This document shows, piece by piece, positions 39,701 through 53,800 of a stretch of DNA of 64,000 bases. The number at the start of each line of letters is the position of its first letter. The stretch's first letter is position 1. Origin of the DNA: Synchiropus splendidus (lineage: Eukaryota > Chordata > Actinopteri > Syngnathiformes > Callionymidae); assembly GCF_027744825.2 (NCBI RefSeq), contig NC_071342.1, forward strand, positions 12,853,501-12,917,500, given 5' to 3'. The translations under genes and the position numbers were made by a program. The notes below the pieces were generated by a model. The model was not told the origin of the DNA. It searched no databases and worked only from the letters and a program-made list of their open reading frames with translations.

Positions 39701-42700
39701 CCATTCATGTATCCATCCACCTTTCATTTAAAACTCTGACTCTGTCTATAGATGTTTTGCTTCTTCTCCCTCCCTCTCTCAGCTTGTCCATCCATCCAGA
39801 ACTATGTCCAGCCTTCCATCCATCTATCGATCCATTTTTCTTTTCACCCATTCAAGCTGCTTTCCACTTGTCCATCTGTTCATTTCAGGTGTATTATTTG
39901 CCAGTCCCACTCAATACCCATCTACCTATTTGTTTATCCATTCATTCAACCTGGGACGTATCCCAGCTACTATAAATGAGATACAAGCAACAACTCAACC
40001 CTCATTGATGAAGAAACCCTTCACACCAAATTTAGAGTCGCCTCTGTATTCCTTCGGACACTTGGTGGAAACTAAAGTGCCCGGAGGAAACTCACACAAG
40101 TTCAAATTCGACTCAGAAAAAACTTTACTTTGGACCAAAGATTTCTTTTAACCTCTTGACGCCTCATTCACCAGTTGAAAACTGGGCAGTTCCAGATTTC
40201 AGAGGGTGGGTGACAACCCTCTGGTCCTCTAAGAGTATTTATTTCTATATTTGTCTTTTATACCAAACAGCCCCTCCCCCCAATATTGAATAGTCTAGGC
40301 AAATAAATGAAAATGCAAAGAGGCAAATAACTTGAGACATAGTTGCCTGAGATCATTGGTTCATTTGGGGGTGGGGTGGGGAGGGAGGAAAAGACGGAAG
40401 GACAAAATAGGTGCGCAGCCTCACCACAAATCCAGGACGACAGAAACAGGTGTAGCCGTAGCCCGGATCGTTCTGAATGCATATCCCCTGGTTGCAGGGC
40501 TGTGGAAGGCACTCATTAATGTCATCCTCACAGTGAAGGCCTGTCCAACCTGCCAGGAACAAAAGCCCACAGAGTGCAGTGGTGAGCCCAGGCTCTCCCA
40601 CTTCCACTCTCTGAAGTGAATATCAATCAGATTCGCCTACATTGATTTGGCTCTTTTTGGGTTCACACACGCACATGCACAGACAAGAAAAGGCTTTCAC
40701 TAACGTGCCAGGCCCACATACATTTTAATGAGCCAAGGCACTAGTCTTTTCATCACTTTTTTTCTACTACTGTATGACTACAAATGTTTCCCTGGAGAAC
40801 CGCACATGACTTTTGAATGGCTTTTAAGCAAATATGCACTGCATGTATTATGTTAACCTCATGCGACACTGTATATGGTCCTTTCAGTCATTATATGCTC
40901 CCTGGAAGATGCTTTACAGGGCGCTACAGTACTCGATCATATCTGGGCCGCGGCTAAAAGAATATCTTTATTCATAAGACACAATGTTTCAAGAGAAATG
41001 TCGCTACTTTAAGAAAAAAAAAAAAACAGTGAGAGACTCACCTGACCTACAGAGGCAGATGTAGCTATTCATGAGATCCTGGCAAATGGCGCCATTGTGG
41101 CATGGAGACGAGCAACATTCGTTGATATCCACTTCACAGAAGTCCCCGGAAAAACCTGGAGGACATCTGAGGAAACAGATTATTCTCATTTCTGAGAAAA
41201 AAAAAACATGCTAATCTGTTTCGAGAGGTAGAGAGCAGGTAGATGAGGTTTCATAAAAAAGTATTGCAGGGCTGATGAAACAGTGTCCTGATTGTCAGAG
41301 GTCACTTGATGTCGCTCTTGGTTTAGAAACGATGTGAGGTTTCATTGTCATAGTTGTTCAAGTCCAAACATTTAGCAGCAGATAGTGCCATCTGGTGGCC
41401 TCTAAAAGTCGGTGCAGTGTTTCATGAAACCTCATTTACCCATTTACCCCTCTTTTTTTTTTTTAATAATGCAAATCATTCTCTGGAAGAAAGGGCACAG
41501 GACACATGCATGCAGGAATGTACTGCATGCATGTGTCATTTACTGCTCGAGTATTCCACACCGGTGCTTTAAACGGGTCATTGAAGAAAGTTCCATCACT
41601 TCTATACTAATTTGTTGCAAGTGGTTCTTCATTACATCTTTTTGTTTTCAATAAAGAAATGTGACTTAACTTAGTGTTGTTTTCATAGTTCTGCTGTATT
41701 CCACATAGTTTACTTTTTAAACTTTTGATTGAGGGCAAAAGCCATGTTGTTGATGTTTATGAGAGTAGATTTGCGTGGAAGTACATTTGTGCCATCAGAT
41801 AATGAATGGTGGAGTTTTCATTTCTAAAGATTGAATTTTAGTCTTGTAGACGAGACCTCCAAAGTCATGAGCAAGTCGAGACTGAGACCAGGGCATACAG
41901 AAACCAAGTCCAAGATCATGACTTTGAGGACCCTGGAGTCAAGACCAAGACCACTGAGGAGTGAGACCAACCTGAAAACAGACTACAGAAGCAAAGTGTA
42001 TGAGTCATATAACACATTAAGTCAACTAAAATGCTTTCATTTAAACAAACCAGTATTTTATTCTCTAGTCAGTTCGGTCTTGGGCTCTAAAAGTCTTGGT
42101 CTACAAATTGGACACTGTATGCTCTCGACTGCCACACACAAGTACCGTAATTTCCGGACTATAAGCTGCTACTTTTTCTCGCGGTCTGAGCCCTGCAGTT
42201 TATTCAACAGTGCAGCTGCTATATAGATTTTTACAGGCTGGAATCAGATTAAATCAGAGGCGATTAAATCTATGAAATCACAGGCTTTTATTTACCCTTA
42301 AAGCCCTCAAAATGTGCAGTTTTCGCTGCTCCGTCAAATGAGTCGATCTCCTGGAGGTCTGGAATCCAGAAGCAGCCACTGAGACCGTGATGAGACAGTG
42401 GTGTCAGAACTTTGGACAACAAAACAGCACATTTTGAGGGCTTTAATGTGAACAAAAGATGTGAGACGCTCTCCGGAGACGAAGTGCGTTCGGCTCAAAA
42501 GTCCCACGTGAACACAAGCGGGTCAGGTTTTGGCCGCTGACTTGATCCCGGTTGGAGAGCTGCACCATGTCCATTGTGAGAGCAGCGTGGATAAATCAAG
42601 ACATTCAGTATTACGCAGCTTGCTTCCGCTATTTCCTCACTCTCGATGCTGGACCCCATTTTCAATACTACTGTAGTTACATTTTTTTTGGTTTTTAAGC

Positions 42701-45700
42701 CGGTGCGCCACTGACCTGTCCACAGCGCAGACAGCACCACTGAACCTGTGGTTATAGACTGGTGTGGCTTATGTATGAACAAGATCTTTGTCCCTACTTA
42801 AATTTAGTGGGTGCGGCCAATATTGTGGTGCGCTCTATACTTCTCTCACCACTGACAGTTTCAGCAGAAATGCGTTAAAAAAAAAAAAAACCAGAACATT
42901 TTAAGAGGTGTCCCCAGTCGGGGAGAAAATCACTTTCCTCCAGCTCTGTACAAAAAAACATCAAGTGTTTTATTTTTTACATCACACAATTTCTGACCCC
43001 ATCACATGACTCCCAGGCTTGTCATATTTGATTCTCAGTGTATAGTTTACTAATACATAAATCATCCTATTACACAAATTAGTTCAAAATCTGTTGCAAC
43101 AATGTGACATCCTACTTCACAATAATGTACTGCATAAATTAGAGACAAGCTGTGCCACGTTACTATGCAAATACCACACGCCACAAGAGCATCAACATTT
43201 ATGGAGTCTTCTTTTTTCGGGATGCATTAAATCACAACACGGGATGTTAACGGCACATCTAAAAACAGATCAGAAAACCCAGTTAATTGTGTGCGACAGT
43301 CACGGGAGCTAATGCGCCACTTCTGCCCATTTTAGCGTCACAGGTCTTGTACTCAGAAGCACTTCATCACTGATGAAAGAGCCTGTCTCCAATTAAAAAG
43401 TAATGATTTACCAAGAGGAAAATTGAAGTAGCGCTACCGGACATGACTCGATGATCACCCTGCTTGTGAGTCGGCATGTCCGTTTAATTAGAAACAAGCG
43501 CGGTCTTAGGGAAACAAACAGTGACAAGGAAAGTTCCAATGAAGTGAATCCTCCTCGATCGACTGAATGGAAGGACATTCAGTGCATGATGTGATTTTCA
43601 AACATGGAAAAATGTTTGCGACTACTATATATAGACCCAGACACGAAGCATATTCTAAGAGCCTTTCAAGACACACAACGAAAAAGCTGTAACAGCTTTG
43701 ACCTTTAGGATGCCTAAGTGTGTTGGCAAATGTCATCAGCAACATCGCAATGAAGAATTAAACATATACCTTGCAAAAAATGTCTATTTTGTAACCTCTT
43801 TTTTTTGCAGGAAAAAAAAGATGGAAATATAACTAGACGCTTCTTGATGGGTCAATGCACTGTGCACCACCGCCATGCACATACTGTCAGAGGAGGCCTG
43901 CAGCGATAGTTGAACGGTGTCTCTAGCTCAAAAGATGGCCGAGATACAAATCGGTCTGTGTGGCTGCATGCTTTGAACACCCCTGTGACCTTTCCCGTAC
44001 TCTGCACGGCAACACTGGAACTCCCTCTCTCTCGCACAATGCCCAGCTGAAAAAGTGCCGCGTCATTACGCTTCAGACGGCCAAACAAACGGCTGTATCT
44101 CTGTGAGAATCCAGAGGCTTTCGTCTCTAAATGACCCGATTTTCATGTGTCGCTTTGGCCAGGATAGCGAGTTAAAGATGAGTAACTTTGCTGCGATTTT
44201 CGCTCAGCAGCCTCTCCTCCTCAATACAGTTTCAATGGAGGCGAATGTCCAGCTTGCCGTGCTTCGGCTGCTCTCACGCAAATTCAGAAAGTGCTACAGT
44301 AATTCTGAGAACATGTCACGAGAGAGGACAAGCGTGACTACAAAACTGGTGATTTTCATGTTTCTGCGCCGCAAAATCAACTTTTCTTTTCTCCCCTGCT
44401 CCACTTTAACCAGCTTGATCGCTCACTCTAACTTTTCGTTTTTTGCCAAAACTCTCCTCCTTTGAGCCCAGTTTCTGGGCAAGCGATACGACTTCGCTCT
44501 GATCTTTTTTATAGGACGACAGAGGAAGAGTGCGGCTGCGTTGTCAATGCTGGCACCTTGGTCCGAGAAAAGTAATGTCAGGCGATTCCCGGCCCCACGT
44601 TTTAGCTTTCGAGCTGCCTCTCTATGACGAAAGCTCTGGGAGGAGTCACATGACGAAAAACGCGGCGGAAGAAACAAAATGGCCGAGAGGAAGACCATGC
44701 ACAAATGTGCATTCACCATAATAATAATCGAAGCAGCAAAACGTTGCTGAAAAAATCAGTCTGAAAGTTCAAAGCAGGGAATATATACATTTTAATGCAT
44801 CGGCAGCATAATGCATTTAAATGTGATGCTTGAGCAACAAGCTGTGTTGTCAAGCTCTTGAGATGAAGTTCAATTGCATGTGGAAAACATGCTGCGCTTT
44901 TCCAGTTGGGTCGCAGCGAGGCTTTGCCATGTCAATCAGGGAAACAAACAAAAACATCCTTGGTCAGTTGCCCAAAACACCTCGATAGGGAGTAGCCCAA
45001 GATGCGTTCAGTCAATAACACCTCCCGAATGACGTCATGTCTTGGCTTTGTGTCGTTCAGCAGAACTAAAATCTATTAAAATTCATGACATCGGTGAGGG
45101 ACTGGTTGCAGCTGAACGCTCATGAATTTAACAAGATAATGCTATTAACTCAGCACAAAACCCCATATATCACGCCAAAGTATAAAAACCTTAGGAGTAT
45201 GTCACATTTAATGTTTGCGGACAGGTTGAGTTAATGGTTAATGGCTTAATCAATTGCCTTCGCGAGGCGCCCCGTCACTCAACCGGCCCATGCAGCCAAC
45301 ACTTTACAAGACGGATTGCTGAACCAGGTGATTTCACCACGACTCTATAAAAGGCTACTCGGTCAGCAGCGGCTCCACACACCTGCAGGTGAACTTTGAC
45401 CCTTCCCCGTCGATGCAGGTTGCTCCGTTGAAACACAGGGAGCCGTTAATGGGCTGGTCTGCGCAGACGTCAATGTTGGTTTCACAGATTCTACCGGTGT
45501 AACCGTCCGGGCAGACGCAGGCGAAACGCTCGCTCAGGTCCACACAGGAGCCTCCGTTTGAACAGGGATGAGAAGCACAATCCTGAAGAAAGACTGGGCA
45601 TTACAATGAAATCTTTAAGAACAACAGTTAATCCAAAGTCTTTGCAGATTGTTAATGGATGTTGGGCCGAGGTCAAATTCAAGCCTACAAGGAGCCAAAG

Positions 45701-48700
45701 CACAAACAGAAAGCCAAATGAGCCAATTGTTTTGCGTTATGTGGTGTTTTTCTTGGAGGCCACATTGAGTATCTCTTATTCTCTTATCTCTTAACAAAAC
45801 ACTAGATGTTTGTGTTGCTAAGCGCTGAGTTGTTGTTGCTTGCTCAGAGTTGGAGAAAACACAAGCGTGCTGTGTCCAGGAACAAATTACATTTCACAAT
45901 ACTTCAAAGAGTGACATCATTTGTAGGTAAAATACAGAATAATTCTATTCAAATGACATGTGGCAGTTGTCAACTAATGTTCAATTACTGTCGAAACTAA
46001 ACGTAACACATTCATTGTATTTTTCGCTTCTGTTTAGTTTCATTTTTCTTCATTGTTTTTTCACAACAATCAGCACAGTAAGTAAAGCCTTGACATACTT
46101 TTTACTGGGAACATATGTAATTTCAGTCACAGTATACAGTCAAACTAGTGGTTGCATGACCTGGCCACAACATCAAGTCTTTCCTCCCATTGAAGTGAAA
46201 GGAATCAACTCACATCAATATTAGTTTCACATCTGTGGCCTGTCCATCCAGGTTCACAAAAACAGGAGAAGGAATTCAAGCCATCACTGCAGCTGCAAGT
46301 GGAGGAGGCAGAGTTAATTCAAGACTACCATGACACGGTCTATATTTCAGGTTAGCTTTATCGTCTTATGTGTTTGAGCTACCAAACAATATAACCCAAG
46401 CAGACGAGCAACCAAGGTGAGGAGATCACATGGACTCGGTGACATTCTTTTGATACACTATACACTATATATTTAGAGCTACGGTGTGTTGATGCGCTGA
46501 TCTGTCCATCAGTCCAAGCAGCGCTGCTGTTGTTGCTCCTCTTCTCACCCACACAGAGCGAAGAAGCTGGTCACATGCGCAACTTCCAGCTGTTTTTAAA
46601 CCTGATGCGCCACTAACTTGGCCACACACTTTCACGATGGAGGGAGTGAACCCTGTCGGACTCACGACGAAGACTGTCTGCACTGCAGGGCTAACGGTTA
46701 ACATGACGTATCACTTCAAAACTTTATTGATACTCATGGACTGTCAAAGTTTGCTTTGTGGTTTAAAAGTTGGTGAAAAACTAAATGCACAGCAAAATAA
46801 ATCATTGTTTTTATGAAGCAAAGAACGCTAAGGATTTGTCTGGAAACTCAAAACTACAATAAAATCATGCAAAAGAGAAGTGATAAAATCCAAACAGTTA
46901 TTATTATTTTTATTTTTTTTTGCCATATTGCCCACCCCTTTCTGGTCACATTTGAAAAAAAAGCACATTTTCTGCAATGTGTTTCTGCAAATAGCCTGGC
47001 AAAATAACAACCGAGTGTCAGTCACTACTGTTTTTCACAAATGAATAGGGATTTTCTTTCGGACTTTAAGCAGAAGTGTGCTTTGGTCGAGGTTCCTTTG
47101 GTGGTGTGCCCCAGGATTTTTTATGAATCAAGGGTGCTGTGGCTTGAAAAAGGTTGAAAAACACTGCCTTAACCGACGACAACTTTCAAACTCTCAAACA
47201 TCCGATCCGTCTCTGAACCACCGCACAAATGCACCCCACTCGCAGAGAACGTGAACAGAACTCCCCAAACATATTTCCTGCGCCGATGGACTGTAATTAC
47301 AAGAAACGGGAGGCTAACACATTAATTTCAAACGGCCCAACTAAATGTCTCTCCTCACTTAGTCGTCCTGGAGAGTAATTAAGATTCATTCCTCCCCCTC
47401 AGCGCTGGTGCTCACTGTGCTAAATACGGGGAAGTCGTCCTTACCTCCCATGAAGACAAGGATCTGTCGAGCATTCGTCAATGTTGGTCTCACAGTTGAG
47501 GCCAACAAAGCCGTCGGGACACAAGCAGCGGTATCGATTGGTCGCGTCAATACATCTCCCGTTGTTTTGGCATGGACTTGAAATACATTCGTCAATGTTG
47601 ACTTCACACCGGGCTCCTAGGAAATCAAAGATATTATAAACATAATGAGCTGCTTATCAGATGACTTACATGACGTAGCAGTGCTGTTGAACCCTTCACA
47701 CGTGATGCTCATGCAAAAAAACCAAACCATTGTTTACGTTGCTGGCTGACAACTTCAGTCATGATTCGGGCAAATGAAATTCCCTTTGGATAACTAGAAT
47801 GGAAAAGCGCGGGGTGAATGTCCACTAAAGGAGTGACAGAGCTTCAGTTAATCCAAGAACACTGTGCAAATTCATTTGACTATGAATCTGCACAAGGCAA
47901 CAACTGCCGTGATCATAAGTTTATTACAGTTGTCTCTGTTGCGTTGTGAAATGAAATATGTCGGCAGACGCTTAAATGGCTCTCTCACAGCAGAATGGAG
48001 TCTCAGTGGGCTCAGCAAATGACATCGTGAGGACCGAAGCATCAACATCATCAGTGAACAATGTGCTGACTGAAGCACAGAAAACAATGTGCTGAGCGCA
48101 CCCTGCTATCACTCAGGGGAGAACGTGACCCTTAATGGTGCGTGAGGAGACGAAAACATACGGTAACAAACTGCTGCCATGATTTATACAAACACCATCG
48201 CCTATTCATCATGTCACTGGCGGGACTTGAACCGCGTATTGAACACCGCGCCCATGCAACAGTCAAATATTACCTGTGAATTTAGGATCGATATCGAATG
48301 TAAATGTAGGATATAAAGATGAGCTGCAAGTCAACTTTTGATGCAACAGAAACTCGAGACTCACGCTCTTGTGTGCCCAGTCAGATTCACATTTACAAGG
48401 TTGTGTGACCCACCACGGCTAAATTCTCGCCAAATTTAGACTAATTAATCACAGTGCGTGTAATTAATTACATTTTTACGGTCCGTGACACCTCTATATA
48501 TCACCTGAAATAGCAAACTCTGCTCTATATACAGCAGCTACGTGGATCTACAGGACTTCGCTCATTTTCACTAAAAAAAATAGCATAACTGAGATTCTAA
48601 AGACGTTCAATGATAGTTTGACAACAGATAAAAGCTAATTTAACTGAATATTGATGGGTTGGCGTCTCCAACTTGTACAAGCAATCTTGATGCTTTATCT

Positions 48701-49067
48701 TGAATTAGGAAGAGTATCGTTAAGAGGATGAGGCTGTCAATCTTGTATGATGAAATACGAATTAAAAGCCAACTCAAAAAACAGTGCTGAAGGAGAAAAT
48801 GGAAAATAGACAGTGATGCATTGAGGAATGAAGTGGCCTTGACACTTAATCACATTTTTTTTTGTCTAAAGTGGTGTCATTTCTTCTGCAAGATAAACCC
48901 AGCAATACATGCTGAACTTCAGGATGACCCAAAATGTATCTTTAAATACAAATTTAACTTAAAAAATAAATAAATAAAAATGATGAGTCATACGAAAACT
49001 AGAAAATAAATAAAGGTGATGTAGAACTGTTGAACTGTCGTATCCTTGATATATACAGTGGATGTTA

Positions 49068-49111
<44 letters not shown>

Positions 49112-50818
49112 TCTATCGATCGATCGATCTATCCATCTATCTATCTATCTATCTATCTATTCTCTCTAAAATAGATAAATAAACAACAGCACCATTTATT
49201 TTATTCATTTAATATTCTCATTCTCTTCGCAAAATAAATAACTAACAGCACCTGAAGAAGATCCATTTGTAGTTTTGATTGTAGTCACTGTAAGCGGTGT
49301 AGTACTGATCATGGTGTTCTGCAAGGTGCTATACCAACAAAGTGTAGTTGTTGTTGTGCGTTTTTACCTTTCTCTTCTCCCCTAAGAGAATTATCAATGT
49401 GAAAAAAACTAAATTTTAGGTGGTGTTGATGCTGATTACAGTCTTGATGCTCAGCACAAAGATGCGTACGATAACAACAAACACCACGTTCTAGTTCTAT
49501 ATTTTTCATTGAAACATCGCTGGTAATAGACTGTTCAGTTCATATAAATATACATTCTATACAGCCTGAAACTCTACAGTAGCAGCATGGGTTGCACATG
49601 GAGAGACACATTCATGGGGAAATATGTTAATATCATTTCATGGCTCGCACTGGTAGAAATATTGTGGGAATAAATACTAGTATGCTGTAATTCTGGATCA
49701 CTTCAGCCCAGACTCCTAAAAAACCTGACTCCTCAGTGGCTCCCTCAAGAAGAGCAAGTCAGAAAGGTGCAAGTGTAAAAAGTGCAAGACAACAAATATG
49801 TTTTACGGGGAAAAAAGTTGTTACTGGAGCAAATATGTTGTACAAGATGCTTCTCCCGGTCCAAACTGTATCCCTCGGCCATGTCCTCTCTGGGGGCAAA
49901 ATGTTTCCTCAGATGAGCTCGGAGCAACAGAAAAAGTAATGACTTGTACTATGCGGCGCGTCAGCCTTATAATAAAAGCTCCCTCTATGGGAATTGGGCC
50001 ATGCGTGTCAGGTTCTGCTCTCCAGAGTCGCAATCCCTCTGGGGTTTCCTCCCTTTCTCAATTGGGGAAGGATAAATTGATGATACAGTGTTGAAGACAA
50101 AAGAAATTAATCTTACCAAGACCTGACAGGAATTGGCCTTAGAACGCTTGAATGTGCGCCCACAAAGACACACACACACACACACACAACGGTCCTCACT
50201 TAAACAGTTCAATATCTGTCTGGACGGGGGGGAACATAACCAACAAATGGATTTTAGTTAAACAACAATAGGATTCAGTGAGCAAAGAAAAGTGATGGAA
50301 TTAAATAACATAGCGAGTGGTTTCTATCAGATAAAAACAGTGACAAGGATGTATCTTGTGGGCTCTCGTGAAAAGCGGGCCCAATATCTGGCAGATGCAG
50401 GCAGGCTAATTAAAAGAAGCCATTGTGAGACAGTGTTACACTGAGCTAGATCTGTGTCAGCGCCGCCTCAATGGTGTGCTGCCTCAAAAGTCATGATAAG
50501 CTTCTCAGACACTTACATTGATCTTCACGTCACCCGAGGGCGAAGAAGTTACCTGAGTATCCAGGGCGACAGACACACTTGAAGCCTCCTGGCTGGTTGA
50601 TACAGATGCCCTCATGCAGGCAAGGTGACACTTCACACTCGTTCACATCCAGGTCACAACGCCTTCCAAAATAACCCTGAGGGCAAATGCAGTGGAAGCT
50701 AGAAAAGATTAAACCCAGTTATTAGAGATAAACGGATATCGACCACATAAGCGATGCAGATGGTGAAGGTTTTTAAATTAAATATGACTTTATCATTACT
50801 ATTATTACTGATAAAATA

Positions 50819-50860
<42 letters not shown>

Positions 50861-53800
50861 CAGTTTCTCTCTCTCTCACTCTTCCTCTCTCTCTATATAT
50901 ATGTATATATATATGTATTACAATATCGTAATACAATATTACAATATCACAATATTACAATATAATACAATATTCTTATGCAATAAGAATATGCATAATA
51001 TGCAATAATAAAATTGCATAAGAATTTAGCATAATCTTATGCAAAATATTTGCATATGAATTTCAATTTTATATGAATTTCAAGTACATTCAGAGTAGTG
51101 GAAACCCTGGCCATTGTGTAGTGAAAAACAAAAGCAAACAGATGCTTTTGTTTGCTTTTGTTCAGGGATTCCTCCATGTTTGTTGTTGTTGTTATCATCC
51201 TAGCGTGTCTTGTTCATCAGTATGATCAGTGGACCAGGAACTACTGCACTTACAAAGGTATATATATATATATATATAGCGTATTAAAATGTGAGTCTGG
51301 GACTCGATTAAAAACATCTATAAACATTTTATTAACATTTCTCATTAATTACATTTTCATATTCAACACCAGAAATGCCAAATCCCTGTGAAATAAAGTC
51401 TGTCTTTAATCCGTTATTTGCATCACTTATGTTTCTGTGTAATCAATTCATTGAAATGTATCTCTTAAGATCCCAGCAATATTTAAATGTTCCACTGTCC
51501 TCCTCTAAAACAGCGGGATATACAGTATGTTATGATCACCCTACGTATTATGTGATGCAAGCTGCAGTTCACTGGAGGAGGTGTATTTTTGTTTACAGAG
51601 GATTAAGCATTTTGTGTTGACATGCCGCTTCATCTTTATTTCCTTAATCTGTTTTATGTACCCACTTCAACACCACAGAGAATGTATTATATCGTTGAAG
51701 TTCTCGAGCAAATACATTATTTCTGATCCGTGCATTATTCATGTCGAAGTGGCTTAACCTACATTAAAACACTGCAGCTCCGAAGAGAACAACTTTTTAG
51801 AATTTTAATACCTTTTTCAGGATCATGTTTGATCATGTACGATTTACATAAAGCTGTTGCTATCTGTATAACTTAAAGGCAACAAAGCATTGAGAGAAAA
51901 GCATCTAGGCACCTTCATCTCTAACTTACTGTTATTTATGACACTGCAAAATGCATTTTTAATATTTAAATATAAACCATGAAAGCACAACAAGAGTGCA
52001 GCCAAACCATTTATTTGCACTCATATTATGGTTTGTAAATTTTTGTTTTTTTATCTACATAATATGAAACCTTTTTATCAAGGCTGGGACTTTTTACATG
52101 TTAATTTGGATGCATGAGTTACAGAATATATAGAGTTCCACTTGTAATACTTCATCATTGATAGCGATGAATTCTGTTGGACAGCAGGTGGCAGTAATGT
52201 TACAGAACTCGCATGCACAACACACAGAGCTAAGCTGTGACTCAACCCCACACAGAGACAACCGTATTAAAATGTTTATAATACAGGGCCAAAATGTAAA
52301 AGAGATAAGCAAATAATTCAATTTTAACTGAAGCAGAGCACTGTTTTGTTAACAACCATATCACTGTACACTGCAACATCTGCACTGAAAGCGATGTTAA
52401 ATATGGACTGGCATCTTCATAAAATATTTAATAATATGGCGGCAAATTAGTCTCCCTCTGAGCAACGTAATGGAAATTATATTTGATAACTCATGACTGA
52501 AACCAGGAGCCTAATCTGTTGGATAATGTGGTTTAGTCTATTCAATTCCCCCTCCCCAGCTGCCACGCAGCATAATTCACCTTAAGCACACACCCCAGAG
52601 AAGGTGCTTATCCAGTTTGTTGATGGCCAAACTGTAATTAGGCATCTGCGTATGGAAATTGAAGCGAAAAGTGAAAGTTATTTTTACCCTCCTTGTCTAT
52701 GTTTTGAAGGAATGTTTTTGACTTGGATGTCTCTAGATGGACTGTAGTTGAATACGGCTGCAAATACTTGGAAATAGACGCAGAGTCTGCACCAGTTTCC
52801 TGCTTTCAATCGTACTTGTCTTCTGTTGTCTGGTAAAATCAATGACGGCTAACCGCAGAGTGATGCCCAATTGAGTTTGCTCAATTGCTTAATGCCCCTG
52901 CACCAGTTGCCTGTCTTATTTATGAATGTGAAATAGCCGCTTGCTGCCCTATTCGCCATCAACATGTTCAATGCGATTGGTCAGGGAGTTGGAGACAGTG
53001 GTGCTGGTGCCGGGCACCGAGGTTAAAACACCTGATATGAACTCCCCGGACTGCGCAATTAAGTGAGCGCTCCGAGCAAAGCCAGGTCACATGGGAGCGA
53101 AATCATGACGGGAGACAAACTGGAGACAAACCATTTAGGACTCAAATTGGCCCAGGGATTACTCAACCCATCTGTCCAACTAAAGCCCAAAGCCCCGGGG
53201 CTCCCATTAAGCACAGCAGAAAGAAGCACCAGCGGAGTAGAAGCCAATCGAGATACATGATGTTCCCGCTGAATTGGCTTTGTCTATACCAGCCTATGTG
53301 TGTCAAGGAAGAAGACAGGCTTCCTAAGTAGAGCTGAAACACAAGGTGTTTCATCACAATCCTGGAGATTTTGTTCTCCAGGGTATTGACCAATATTCAT
53401 GCTTACTCATTTGCCTGGTCCTGGCACGTGCCGGCATTGAGGCACGGGTTTGAGGCACACTCGTCGACATCTTCTTCGCAGTGAAGACCTAGAAACCCCA
53501 TCCTGCATTCACAGCTGAGGAAAAACATACAGTTTGTCAGACAACTTTACATTTCTTAAGACTGTAGAATTGAGCCCAAATGTAATTTTGTTTTTCGCTG
53601 TGACAACAAATGTCAAAAATCGAAACTTCCACGAACTTCCCTTGAGACGTAAAAAAAAAAAAAAAAAACCTTGCGACCTCAACAAAACCGTAGAACAAAT
53701 CTGCTAGCTTTCTCTAATCGATTATCAAATTGGAGATATGGGTCACACACAAACCCTGGATAATGTTCATTACCTGTAACTATTGACCCGGTCCACACAG

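Larger units (their letters stand above)
41167..45382. other. eys intron between EGF7 and EGF8 exons
   Basis: Contains a MITE (41234-41442), a gagacc/aagacc-rich repeat (41846-41965), the second GTACCGTAATTTCC element (42142-42840) and a CpG-richer block (43850-44720). Phases 2 and 2 of the flanking exons join directly. Confidence 0.6.
50699..53406. other. eys intron between EGF2 exons
   Basis: Splits EGF2; phases 2 and 2. Contains microsatellites (50821-51000, 51259-51279) and the second copy of the composite repeat (51062-51257). No gene supportable. Confidence 0.6.

Noticed and set aside
48218..48262. tRNA-like T-arm (GGTTCAAGTCC) on the minus strand
   Set aside because: The T stem does not form five pairs, and no acceptor stem or anticodon arm with cloverleaf spacing surrounds it.
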